Source: Treponema saccharophilum DSM 2985
Lineage (GTDB): Bacteria; Spirochaetota; Spirochaetia; Treponematales; Treponemataceae
Assembly (NCBI RefSeq): GCF_000255555.1
Contig: NZ_AGRW01000043.1
Location: forward strand, 62,001 to 126,000
Reading direction: 5' to 3'
Length of the DNA: 64,000 bases
The position numbers were made by a program, and so were the translations under genes. Shown here piece by piece: positions 17,181-25,781 of this stretch; position 1 is the first letter of the stretch; every line of letters begins with the position of its first letter. A model generated the notes under the pieces. That model was not told the DNA's origin and ran no database searches. It saw only the letters and a list, made by a program, of their open reading frames with translations.

Positions 17181-19396
17181 GCGAAGAGAAAAAAGAATCA
17201 GGAAAAAAAGAGAAGACGTTCCCGCTCAAGAAGCTGCCGTCGCTGATGAGGAAGAAATACGCGCGGAAATCGCTCGGCAAGCTGCTCGGGAAGGTATACA
17301 TCGAAGACGACAGGAAATTCGTCGAGGCGTTTTTCACGGACACGGTCGCGAAGGGAAAGAAGGAGCTTCTGCGGATTCCGCCCGAGACGGAATTCAGGAA
17401 GGCGGAATTCGAGCGGCTCAAGTCGATTGCGAAGGACATAAAGAAGAACAAGATGCGCGTGAAGCTCGTCCCGCTCGTCGCGTGCGCCTCGCTCGTCGCC
17501 GCAGTCACGATTACCGTCGGCGCGTTCAAGAACGTAATCGCGAGGAAGGCGATAAAATCCGGCTGCGAGGCGGTGTTCGGCGCGAAAACGGACGTCGGCT
17601 CGGTGCGCGTGAGGCTGCTCGGCATATCCGTCAGGGTTGACTCGCTCGCAATCGGCGACAAGGATTCAGAAAATTTCATGAAGAACCTGTTCGAAGCGGA
17701 GAACATCACGCTCGACATGAACTTCACGCAGGCGCTGCGCGGCAAGGCGATAATCAACGACGTCTCCGTCTCCGGAATGAAATTCGGCACCGACAGGAAG
17801 ACGAGCTGCGAGCTTCCGAAAAAGAAGAAAAAGGCGGAGAAGCCGGCCGAGGAAAGCGCGTTCGCGAAGGCGGTCAAGGCGCGGACGGAGCAGGCGATTT
17901 CCGACCTCAAATCGCAGGCGACGGGAATGCTCGGCGGGGAGAGCGCGGAGGAAATCGTGGCGAACATCCAGTCGAAGCTCAGGACGCCGGATGCCGCGAA
18001 AAAAGCGCAGGATGACGCGCAGGCGCTCGTCGCGAAGTGGCAGGCGAAACCCGCGGAGCTCAAAGGACAGGTCGAGGATTTCTCCGCGAGCGTGAAGGAG
18101 CTCCAGTCGCTTAGCGTCCAGAAGCTCAAAAGCGACCCGACGAAGCTCAAGGAATACCTCGAGAAGATAAATTCCGCAATCACCACGGGAAACAGCATGA
18201 AATCGTCGTTCGAGACCGTGACGGGCGACGTGAAGAAGGACGCGCGGGCGGCGGAGGCGACGCTCAAGAACGTGGCGGATGCCGTCCAGTCGGACACGGA
18301 GCTTGCGAAGGGGATAATCGGCTCCGTGACGGACACGATAAAGAACGCGAAGACGCTTCTGACGAACGCGCTCAACACGGTCGCCTACGACATGCTCGGG
18401 AAATACTATCCCTACGTGAAGAAGGGTATCGACTACGGAATGCAGATGAAGGCGAAATCGGACGCGGAGCCCAAAAAGGAGAAGAAGGCCGACAAGGGAA
18501 AGACCGGGCGAATGAAGGGCAGGACGATATGGTACTCGAAGGAGCTCCCGAAGCTCTGGATAAAGAACGTCTCCGCGTCCGGCTACACGGAAAACGACGG
18601 CTCAAAAGGATTTTCCGGGGCGATACAGAACGTGACGAGCGACCAGGACATAATCGGAAAGCCGACTACCGCCGAGGCGAAATTCGACGTGAAGGACGTT
18701 AACCATTCGGGGAAGATAACCCTCGACGTGCGGAAATCGGCGGCTGATTTGCTCGCGCTCGACTACACGGGAAGCGGCTTCTCCGCGAACGTGGACGGCG
18801 CGAAAATCGCTTCGGCATCGGGAATCCCGTCGATAAACGGAACGGCGACAGTCTCGCTCCACGGCGCGGGCGGCGCGGACGGGTTCAGCGCGGGCGGCTC
18901 CGTCTCGCTCAACCCGGTCAAACTGACGACGGACGGATTTTCGAACGAGACCGTGACGAAATACTACCGGCAGGCGCTCGACTCAATCACGAACCTCAAC
19001 GTCGGCTACGGATTCTCGTGGCGGGAAAGCAGCGGCGTGAACCTCGACCTTTCGGGGAATTTCGCGGAGCAGTTCGCCAAGGCGATGGAGACAGCCGTAA
19101 AGGGCATGGCAAGCGACGCGAAGGAGGCGGCGTTCAGGAAGATAAACGAGCAGATAAACGGCTCGTCGAACGAGGCGGTCGCGAAAGTCAAGGAATTCCT
19201 CGGAATCGAGGGAGAAATCGACGCGCAGAACGCAAGCCTCGACGCGGTGCGCGCATCGCTCGAAAAAAAGAAGGCGGAACTCGAGGAGCAGATAAAAGGA
19301 GCCGCAAAGGCGACGGTCGAAAAGGCGAAAGCCGACGCGACGAAAAAAGCCGAGGCGGAAGGCAAGAAAGCCCTCAACAAGCTTTTCAAGAAATAA
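17177..19396 (+). CDS. TIGR03545 family AsmA-like envelope protein
   Basis: This 739-aa partner of the preceding TIGR03546 gene, with a 4-bp overlap. A Lys-rich cytoplasmic N-terminus (about 1-93) is followed by one TM helix (LVACASLVAAVTITVGAF, about 98-115) and an AsmA/TamB-like opening (GAKTDVGSVRVRLLGISVRVDSLAIGD, LFEAENITLDMNFTQALRGKAIINDVSVSGM). Long alpha-helical coiled regions (about 220-420) and a second beta-rich part (about 480-640) come next. It ends in a Lys/Glu/Ala-rich coiled coil. The layout suggests a protein anchored in the inner membrane and spanning the periplasm, possibly in lipid or envelope transport. Role inferred only. Confidence 0.85.
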   Translation: MSEEKKESGKKEKTFPLKKLPSLMRKKYARKSLGKLLGKVYIEDDRKFVEAFFTDTVAKGKKELLRIPPETEFRKAEFERLKSIAKDIKKNKMRVKLVPLVACASLVAAVTITVGAFKNVIARKAIKSGCEAVFGAKTDVGSVRVRLLGISVRVDSLAIGDKDSENFMKNLFEAENITLDMNFTQALRGKAIINDVSVSGMKFGTDRKTSCELPKKKKKAEKPAEESAFAKAVKARTEQAISDLKSQATGMLGGESAEEIVANIQSKLRTPDAAKKAQDDAQALVAKWQAKPAELKGQVEDFSASVKELQSLSVQKLKSDPTKLKEYLEKINSAITTGNSMKSSFETVTGDVKKDARAAEATLKNVADAVQSDTELAKGIIGSVTDTIKNAKTLLTNALNTVAYDMLGKYYPYVKKGIDYGMQMKAKSDAEPKKEKKADKGKTGRMKGRTIWYSKELPKLWIKNVSASGYTENDGSKGFSGAIQNVTSDQDIIGKPTTAEAKFDVKDVNHSGKITLDVRKSAADLLALDYTGSGFSANVDGAKIASASGIPSINGTATVSLHGAGGADGFSAGGSVSLNPVKLTTDGFSNETVTKYYRQALDSITNLNVGYGFSWRESSGVNLDLSGNFAEQFAKAMETAVKGMASDAKEAAFRKINEQINGSSNEAVAKVKEFLGIEGEIDAQNASLDAVRASLEKKKAELEEQIKGAAKATVEKAKADATKKAEAEGKKALNKLFKK

Positions 19397-19404
19397 CGCA
19401 GGAC

Positions 19405-19447
19405 GAGCGGAATCGCGGAAACAGAAGCGCGATTCCGCTCTTTTTTT
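19405..19447 (+). terminator. Rho-independent terminator after TIGR03545 gene
   Basis: A perfect 13-bp stem GAGCGGAATCGCG pairs with CGCGATTCCGCTC, with a 10-nt loop and a seven-T tail, 9 bp after the stop codon. Confidence 0.92.
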
Positions 19448-19472
19448 CCGGGCGCAAGGAGAGACACAAAAA

Positions 19473-21158
19473 ATGGATTCAAAAACGACCGAAGCCCTTT
19501 CCGCCAGCGACATCGAACATCTCGTCGCGATTCTCAAATCTTACCGGAACGACGAAGCGGAAGAGCCCCATTATAACAAGATTCTCACCCAAAGCGAGAT
19601 TGACCAGCTTCTCGGGACAATGTGCGAAACAGAAATGAACACCCCCGAGCTGACGAAGGGGGAAATTGCGGACATGTCGGCGAAATTCAAGGCGGAATAC
19701 GGAAAACCCTACGGGAAGGACATGAGGGAGGAACATCTTTTCAGGCAATTCGTCGCGGACGAGACCGGCTGGCCCTACCGCGGGCTGAACGACGACATCG
19801 CCATCGCCGCAATCGAAGGTGGCGACTATTTCAATTTCGATTTCGATTTCGATGATGGCAGCGAGCATATGTCCGGCGACGAGGCGGAGGCGCTCGCGGT
19901 TGCGGAGGAAATCCGAAAGGAAATCGAAAAGCGCGGAAAATGCAGGACGGAAAAGCCGAGCGCGGAGCATTGCGAATGCGCCGTAGCATCGCTTTCCATA
20001 ACAGCGGACAAAAGCGGACAGGGTTCCGGAATAACCGTGAAAATCCGGCGTCCGAAACGGGACGAGAACACGATTGTCGCGAACACACCCACGAACAATA
20101 CGTTTTCCGTTCTCATCCCAGAGGAAGCGGAATCGGGGGAAATCGCGGAAAACGCGGAGAAAATCGCATTGCGCCTGAAAGCGATTTCCGAAAAAGCGGC
20201 GAAGGAAGCCTCGAAGGAGGCAAAAATCGCCTCGGTGCGAGATGCTTCGGTACGGGCGCTGCTTGAAACGGCTGGCATGAGCGATTGCGTCGAGGTCGAG
20301 ACTTGGGTCGGAACGCCGGAAAGCTGCGTCACGATAAAGCGCGGGTTCGGAATCAAGGCGACGGCAAGAATCGCTCCCGACGACACCTCCGCAGACATCA
20401 TCGCGAAAGTCAAAGATGCGCGCGCGCGCGCGGACTCGTTCTACGGAAAAATCAGAAGGCTTTCGGACAACATGTCGTCCCTCGTCGCGGAACTGTCGTG
20501 CAAGTATCAGTTCCAGACCATCTCAATAGAAAACGGAGAAATCGAAATCGCCACGATGCCGAAAACGGAAAACGAAGACGCCCACGACCGGCACGAAATC
20601 TGGAGAACGACGACAGAGACAACCGCGGACGAGGCGGACGACTTCCCCGCGCTCGCGGAAAAGATACGCACGAAGACGGAGGATATGCTGAACAGGTTCG
20701 AAAAGATGAATACGATTTCCCGCTCCCTCGCGGAAAGGACAGGGCTTGACTGCGCGGCGGAGAGAACAGATGCTCTTTCGGACGGAACGGACACCATTTT
20801 CATCATCACCGGCGGAAAAACGGACGCGATAATCGGTTGCATGTCGGAGAACCTCACGGATGGCGAACAGGCGGAGCCGAATGCGCTTTCTGCGGCGGAC
20901 GAGGCGTTCTCGGAAAAGATTCGGGCGCTCGAGCGTGCGATTTCCGCGGAGAAAGATGCGGCGGGATGGAATCCCAAGATGTGCGCAATAATAACCGAAA
21001 AGGAAAAATGCGTTTTCATCGAGCTGCACGGGAAAAAAACGGTTCTCAAGGAAACTGTTCCCCTCGGCGGCTTTTCCGACACGGGCGCCGTTGTCCGCTC
21101 TCTCCGCGAGAAGTGGTTCCGCCGGACTACCCCGCCCGCCATTCTGCCGAACCCTTGA
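19473..21158 (+). CDS. Unknown 561-aa protein with FliM-like EIDxLL peptide
   Basis: Not recognised. No signal peptide or membrane segment, so cytoplasmic. Residues about 37-47 read ILTQSEIDQLLG, very close to the N-terminal LSQxEIDxLL peptide of the flagellar switch protein FliM, which in FliM binds phosphorylated CheY. No FliM core domain follows. Residues about 123-130 are an unusual FNFDFDFDDG run. The middle and C-terminal parts look like repeated alpha/beta domains (for example SLSITADKSGQGSGITVKIRRPK and VEVETWVGTPESCVTIKRGF, both around 'g...tVkir/ikr') with coiled-coil helices between. AAGGAGAG precedes the ATG. It stands alone between a terminator and the yebC promoter. Confidence 0.72.
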   Translation: MDSKTTEALSASDIEHLVAILKSYRNDEAEEPHYNKILTQSEIDQLLGTMCETEMNTPELTKGEIADMSAKFKAEYGKPYGKDMREEHLFRQFVADETGWPYRGLNDDIAIAAIEGGDYFNFDFDFDDGSEHMSGDEAEALAVAEEIRKEIEKRGKCRTEKPSAEHCECAVASLSITADKSGQGSGITVKIRRPKRDENTIVANTPTNNTFSVLIPEEAESGEIAENAEKIALRLKAISEKAAKEASKEAKIASVRDASVRALLETAGMSDCVEVETWVGTPESCVTIKRGFGIKATARIAPDDTSADIIAKVKDARARADSFYGKIRRLSDNMSSLVAELSCKYQFQTISIENGEIEIATMPKTENEDAHDRHEIWRTTTETTADEADDFPALAEKIRTKTEDMLNRFEKMNTISRSLAERTGLDCAAERTDALSDGTDTIFIITGGKTDAIIGCMSENLTDGEQAEPNALSAADEAFSEKIRALERAISAEKDAAGWNPKMCAIITEKEKCVFIELHGKKTVLKETVPLGGFSDTGAVVRSLREKWFRRTTPPAILPNP

Positions 21159-21184
21159 TTTTTAGGCGCGGAATCGGGTATCAT
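21155..21184 (+). promoter_or_regulatory. yebC promoter
   Basis: TTGATT and TATCAT are spaced 18 bp; the -35 overlaps the stop codon of the preceding gene. AGGAG lies 8 nt before the yebC ATG. Confidence 0.55.
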
Positions 21185-21225
21185 CGAACAAATTATTATC
21201 CGAATCTTTTTTATAGGAGTTCCAA

Positions 21226-21963
21226 ATGTCTGGACACAATAAATGGTCAACCATTAAACACGCAAAGGGTGCAGCCGACGCGAAGAGGGGCGCTCTCTTC
21301 ACGAAACTCATCAAGGAAATCTCCATCGCGGCAAGCATGGGCGGCGGAGACCAGAACGCAAACCCGCGCCTTCGCGCAGCCATCGTCAAGGCGCGCGCAG
21401 CATCAATGCCGAAGGACAACATCGAGCGCGCAATCAAGAAGGGAACCGGTGAGCTTGCTGGCGGAACATTCGAGGAACTTGTCTACGAGGGATATGCTGC
21501 AGGCGGCGTCGCTGTTCTCGTCGAGGTTTTGACAGACAACCATAACCGCGCGGCGGCAAACGTACGCAACATCTTCAACAAGCACGGCGGAAACCTCGGA
21601 ACTTCAGGCTCAGTATCCCGCATGTTCGACCGCAAGGGCGTCATCGAGTACGACGCGGAGAAGGTCAGCGAGGACGAGGTCATGGAGGCTGCTCTTGAGG
21701 CAGGCGCCGAGGACATCGTGAACGAGGACGGAGTCATCACCGTTACGACCGCACCGAACGACTTCACGACCGTCGTCGAGGCTCTCGAGCCGAAGGGATG
21801 GGAGTCGCTCTCAGCTGAGGTTTCAATGGTTCCGCAGGCTTACACGGACGTCGACCTTGAGACGGCGGCGAAAGTCCAGAAGCTCATCGACAAGCTCGAG
21901 GAAGACGACGATGTCCAGAACGTCTGGCACACGGCAAACTTCCCCGAAGACTTCGAGGGCTGA
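21226..21963 (+). CDS. yebC: YebC/PmpR family (TACO1) protein
   Basis: This 245-aa protein matches family length and opens MSGHNKWSTIKHAKGAADAKRGALFTKLIKEI, the diagnostic N-terminus. Further blocks are NPRLRAAIVKARAASMPKDNIERAIKKGTGE, YEGYAAGGVAVLVEVLTDNHNRAAANVRNIFNKHGGNLG and DVQNVWHTANFP at the C-terminus. Members have been described as transcription regulators and, more recently, as factors that relieve ribosome stalling. It is followed by a terminator and then ruvC. A yebC-ruvC neighbourhood is common in bacteria, which supports both assignments. Codon use is smoother and less GC-extreme than the flanking genes, as expected for a well-expressed gene. Confidence 0.96.
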   Translation: MSGHNKWSTIKHAKGAADAKRGALFTKLIKEISIAASMGGGDQNANPRLRAAIVKARAASMPKDNIERAIKKGTGELAGGTFEELVYEGYAAGGVAVLVEVLTDNHNRAAANVRNIFNKHGGNLGTSGSVSRMFDRKGVIEYDAEKVSEDEVMEAALEAGAEDIVNEDGVITVTTAPNDFTTVVEALEPKGWESLSAEVSMVPQAYTDVDLETAAKVQKLIDKLEEDDDVQNVWHTANFPEDFEG

Positions 21964-22021
21964 GATAGGCTGAATTTCGGGAACCGCGGGTGACGCGGGA
22001 AAACCGGACACGATACGGAAG

Positions 22022-22053
22022 GCACAGGCTGTTGACGGTCTGTGCTTTTTTTT
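22022..22053 (+). terminator. Terminator after yebC
   Basis: GCACAG and CTGTGC form a 6-bp stem with a 12-nt loop followed by eight T residues, 58 bp after the yebC stop. Confidence 0.75.
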
Positions 22054-22083
22054 GCCCGGGCAGTTTTTGACGGAGGTTTTTTG

Positions 22084-22584
22084 ATGAAGCGCATACGGCG
22101 CGTTCTCGGCATAGACCCGGGGCTTGCGAACACGGGATTCGGCATAATCGACGATTTCGGCGGGAGGATGAGCCTCGTCGGCTACGGAGTCATCGAGACA
22201 TCGCCGGAGGACGCCCATCCGTCGCGGCTCCTTGAGATATTCCGCGGAATCGAGGAGGTCGTCAGCAAATACGCTCCGGACGAATCCGCGATGGAGGAGC
22301 TGTTCTTCGGGCGGAATTCATCGAGCGCGATGATGGTCGCGGAGGCGAAGGGCGTCGTGACGATGGCGCTCGCGAAAAACGGGATTTCCCCGGCGCAGTA
22401 CAAGCCGAACAAGATAAAAGCATCGGTGACCGGCACGCAATCCGCCGGGAAGGAGACCGTCGAGCGCTGCGTCAGGATTCTCCTCAACCTGAAGGAGACT
22501 CCCCGCCCCGACCACGCGGCAGACGCGATTGCCGCCGCGATAACGCACATCCACTCGACGGCGACCCCGGCGGCGGGCAGATGA
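22084..22584 (+). CDS. ruvC: Holliday junction resolvase RuvC
   Basis: Endonuclease that cuts Holliday junctions with RuvAB, 166 aa, the usual length. It opens RVLGIDPGLANTGFGIID with the first catalytic Asp. The second acidic residue lies in AMEELFFGRNSSSAMMVAEAKGVV, then QYKPNKIKASVTG, and RPDHAADAIAAAITH with the last two acidic residues. GGAGG lies 7 nt before ATG 22084; the upstream open frame to 22042 crosses the yebC terminator and is ignored. The next gene starts about 50 bp downstream. Confidence 0.96.
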   Translation: MKRIRRVLGIDPGLANTGFGIIDDFGGRMSLVGYGVIETSPEDAHPSRLLEIFRGIEEVVSKYAPDESAMEELFFGRNSSSAMMVAEAKGVVTMALAKNGISPAQYKPNKIKASVTGTQSAGKETVERCVRILLNLKETPRPDHAADAIAAAITHIHSTATPAAGR

Positions 22585-22633
22585 ATGTATGCACGCCGTT
22601 CATTCGGCGACTTTTGTTACCGAAAATCAAATC

Positions 22634-23734
22634 ATGGAAATAATAGCGGAAATAGGAACTTCGCACGGCGGAGACATATCGAAGGCGAAAGAACTTATAG
22701 AGACGGCTGTCGGCGCGGGAGCCGACTGGGTTAAATTCCAATGGGTATACGCGGAGGAAATTCTCCACCCGCAGACGGGATACGTGAGCCTGCCGACGGG
22801 AAGGATACGGCTGTTCGACCGGTTCCGGGAACTTGAGGTCGGACAGAAATTCTTCCGAGAGTGCCTCGAATTCACGCACTCGCTCGGCGCCAAGTTCATG
22901 TGCACGCCGTTCGGGATGCGGAGCCTCTGCGAGCTCATGGAGATAAAGCCAGACGCGGTGAAAATTGCCTCGCCCGAGCTGAACCACATTCCCCTGCTCG
23001 AATCGCTCGCGGAATTCAGGAAATCGGAAAAAATCCAGGTCGTCATGTCGAGCGGCGTGTCGAAGCTCCGCGACATCGAGAAGGCAATCGAAATCACGGG
23101 AACGGAAAACGCGACGCTCCTGCACTGCATCACGTTCTACCCCGCCCCGGAAGACGAATACAACCTTTCCGTCATCCCGAACTTGTCGCGCATTTTCGGC
23201 ATTCCGTGCGGCGTGAGCGACCATTCGCTCGACCCCGTGCTGGTCCCGAGCCTCGCGGCGGCTGTCGGCGCGACGATGATTGAGAAGCACATAACGCTGA
23301 GCAAGGAGACGGACGGGCTTGACGACCCCGTGGCGCTTACAGGCGAGCAGTTTGCGCTGATGAACCATTGCGTCAGGCAGTGCGAGGCTGTCATCAGGCA
23401 GTACGGAGAGAACGCGGGCGACTACATAAAAAAGCAGCTCCGCGAGGAATACGGCGGAAGAATCGAGAAGGTGCTCGGAAGCGGAACGAAGCGGCTTGCG
23501 GCGGCGGAAAGCGCGAACTACGGGCGGACGAACCGCTCGCTCCACTTTCTCCGCGACATGAAGAGCGGCGAGCGCGTCGCCGAGAGCGACATCGGCGTGC
23601 TCCGGACGGAAAAGGAGCTTCTTCCCGGAATCACGCCCGAATTCCTCGGAACGGTCGCCGGGGCAATACTCACGCGGGACGTGCCTTCCGGAAAGGGCGT
23701 GGAATTCGAGGATTTCATGAAAAAGGGTGAATAG
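22634..23734 (+). CDS. NeuB-family sialic/nonulosonic acid synthase
   Basis: This PEP-dependent sugar synthase, 366 aa, contains an N-terminal TIM barrel (EIIAEIGTSHGGDISKAKELIETAVGAGADWVKFQ, VKIASPELNHIPLLE, VMSSGVSKLRDIEKAI, LLHCITFYPAPEDEYNL, GVSDHSLDP, IEKHITLSK) and a C-terminal SAF/antifreeze-like domain (about 305-360: RSLHFLRDMKSGERVAESDIGVLRT). Members condense PEP with N-acetylmannosamine or a related sugar to give NeuNAc, legionaminate or pseudaminate. The exact product cannot be told. Such sugars decorate flagellins or surface glycans. ATG 22634 is where homology starts; the ORF extends to 22589. No other nonulosonate genes are adjacent. Confidence 0.9.
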   Translation: MEIIAEIGTSHGGDISKAKELIETAVGAGADWVKFQWVYAEEILHPQTGYVSLPTGRIRLFDRFRELEVGQKFFRECLEFTHSLGAKFMCTPFGMRSLCELMEIKPDAVKIASPELNHIPLLESLAEFRKSEKIQVVMSSGVSKLRDIEKAIEITGTENATLLHCITFYPAPEDEYNLSVIPNLSRIFGIPCGVSDHSLDPVLVPSLAAAVGATMIEKHITLSKETDGLDDPVALTGEQFALMNHCVRQCEAVIRQYGENAGDYIKKQLREEYGGRIEKVLGSGTKRLAAAESANYGRTNRSLHFLRDMKSGERVAESDIGVLRTEKELLPGITPEFLGTVAGAILTRDVPSGKGVEFEDFMKKGE

Positions 23735-23777
23735 CCCGCAATACGCAGGGAAAGCTGCCTTAGGAAACGGGAAAAAA

Positions 23778-25628
23778 ATGAACATAAGAGCTATTCTCAG
23801 AAAGATGGGCGCGGTCCTTCTGTGCGCATCATCGGCATCGTCGCTGCACGCGGAGACGATATGGTCGGGAAAATCGGCGCTGACGTGGGAATCGACCATA
23901 CAAGTCGGCGCGGAGAAATTCAAAAGCGCGGAAAACGGCACCGTGATGAATCTCGCCCTGCAGAAGACGGCAGACGACTACCAGAATCTCAAAATATACG
24001 CCCCGACGAACGGCGGCTGGAAGGAATTCTCCGCGGGAAAAACGGAGGGCGCGTCGTATTCGGGCGCGCTCGTCCCGTCGTTCAGCGGAAAAACGGCGCG
24101 AGTCTCGTACGCGCTGACAAAAAGCGACGCGGAAAACGCGCGGGCGTTCGGAATCGTCATCCACGGCCACGGCGCGGCGCTGACCGAAATCTCGCTCTCG
24201 TCCCCGAAAAACGCGCGGGAGAACGATTCCCCCGGCGGGAACGGCGTCTTCGTCGGGAAGAAGGAGCTCTCGTCGGGGGCGGAGTCAATCTCCGTCCCAA
24301 AAAGCGAATGTGCGGGAGCGCGGGCGGGCGGAACGATAACGCTCCGGCTCTCGGCTCCGAAAAGGAAATACGAATACAGGAACGTGAAGCTCTACGCGTC
24401 GGCCCCGTCGGGCTGGCAGGAGCTTACGGGCGGAAAACTCAGCGGGGGAAAGCGGGAGGGCGCAATCGTCCCGGATTTTTCGGGCGGCACAGCGGAAATC
24501 GCATACACGATGACGGAAAGCGACGCGGAAAAAATCCGGGCGCACGGGCTTTCGCTGAACGGCTACGGCGTGACGGTGGAATCGGTGTCCCTCTCATCTT
24601 CTGCGGCGCCATCAACCGGAGCGCGTGCGGAAATCGGGAAAAACGATGCCGAGCAGGAAAACGCGGCCGCCGCGAAGCCGGAATCGAAATCGCCGTCGGG
24701 GACGCCGTTCGCATTGCACGGGAACCTCCGCGTCTCCGGCGCGAGCCTCCTCGACAAGGACGGGAAGAAAATCGTCCTCGTGGGATTCAGCACGCACGGA
24801 ATCAATTTCGGGAACGAATTCAGCAGGTACGTCGGCGAGGATACGTTCAGGACGCTGCGTGACGACTTCGGCGCGAACTGCGTGCGGCTCGCGCTCTACC
24901 CCGGCGACTACAACGGGTACTGCAACGGCGGAGACAAAAGCGCGCTCAAGAGCATCGTCAGGCGAGGAATCGACGCGGCGGCGAAGCTCGGGCTGTACGT
25001 CGTCGTCGACTGGCACGTGCACAACTTCAACCCGAACGACAGGTGGAAGGCGGACGCAAAATCGTTTCTCTCCGAGATTTCGCGCGAATACGCGAAAAGC
25101 GGGAACGTCCTCTACGAAATCTGCAACGAGCCGACCGGCGCCGACTGGGACTCGTCGCTGAAGCCGTACGCCGAGGAGATAATCCCCGCGATACGGAAAA
25201 ACGCGCCGAACTCGGTCATCATCGTCGGGACGAACACGTGGAGCCAGGACATCGAGGGGCCGCTCAACAACCCGCTCCCGTTCAGGAACGTGATGTACAC
25301 GTTCCACTTCTACGCGAACACGCACCGCGACTCGTTCCGCGCCCGCGTGGAGAATTGCGTGCGCGCAGGCCTCCCCGTCTTCATCACGGAATTCGGCACC
25401 TGCGACGCAAGCGGCAACGGCGGATTCAATGCGGAAGAGAGCCGGAAATGGTTCGACCTCTGCGGGAAACTCGGGCTGAGCCACATAAACTGGAGCATCT
25501 CGAACAAGGGCGAGACCGCCTCCGCAATCCAAAGCTGGTGCCAGAAGACATCCGGCTGGTCGGAATCCGACCTCACGGAATCCGGCAGGCTCGTCAGGGA
25601 GCATTTCCGGAAGCAGAGACAGAATTGA
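23778..25628 (+). CDS. Secreted GH5 endoglucanase with two N-terminal repeat modules
   Basis: This 616-aa exported enzyme has a signal peptide at residues 1-26 ending SSLHAE. Two homologous modules of about 115 residues follow (about 27-140 and 157-270). Each has NLKIYAP/NVKLYAS, GWKEFSAGK/GWQELTGGKL, ALVPSFSGKTARVSYALTKSDAE/AIVPDFSGGTAEIAYTMTESDAE and ALTEISLSS/VTVESVSLSS. They are probably carbohydrate-binding. A Pro/Ser/Glu/Ala linker leads to a GH5 barrel (about 320-610): CVRLALYPGDYNGYC, YVVVDWHVHN, acid/base Glu 451 in EICNEPTG, TFHFYA and nucleophile Glu 538 in FITEFGTCD. The likely substrate is cellulose or another beta-glucan. ATG 23778 precedes the signal peptide. Confidence 0.9.
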   Translation: MNIRAILRKMGAVLLCASSASSLHAETIWSGKSALTWESTIQVGAEKFKSAENGTVMNLALQKTADDYQNLKIYAPTNGGWKEFSAGKTEGASYSGALVPSFSGKTARVSYALTKSDAENARAFGIVIHGHGAALTEISLSSPKNARENDSPGGNGVFVGKKELSSGAESISVPKSECAGARAGGTITLRLSAPKRKYEYRNVKLYASAPSGWQELTGGKLSGGKREGAIVPDFSGGTAEIAYTMTESDAEKIRAHGLSLNGYGVTVESVSLSSSAAPSTGARAEIGKNDAEQENAAAAKPESKSPSGTPFALHGNLRVSGASLLDKDGKKIVLVGFSTHGINFGNEFSRYVGEDTFRTLRDDFGANCVRLALYPGDYNGYCNGGDKSALKSIVRRGIDAAAKLGLYVVVDWHVHNFNPNDRWKADAKSFLSEISREYAKSGNVLYEICNEPTGADWDSSLKPYAEEIIPAIRKNAPNSVIIVGTNTWSQDIEGPLNNPLPFRNVMYTFHFYANTHRDSFRARVENCVRAGLPVFITEFGTCDASGNGGFNAEESRKWFDLCGKLGLSHINWSISNKGETASAIQSWCQKTSGWSESDLTESGRLVREHFRKQRQN

Positions 25629-25670
25629 AACTTCCCGACAGCCATCTTATGCTTTTCATTTCACCCTTCC

Positions 25671-25713
25671 CGGTTAATTTTCGCACCAGTTTTACCATTG
25701 CCAAAATTAACCG
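25671..25713. repeat. Inverted repeat upstream of AT-rich island
   Basis: Perfect 11-bp arms CGGTTAATTTT and AAAATTAACCG are separated by 21 bp. No T-run follows, so it is not a standard terminator. It sits at the GC-to-AT transition between GH5 and the next gene and could be an operator or a junction relic. Confidence 0.5.
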
Positions 25714-25781
25714 AAGCCGGACTTAACCTAATTCCGGTTTGGTTTCATACTCGCTCAAGCAAATCGGCAAGGAGATAAGAA

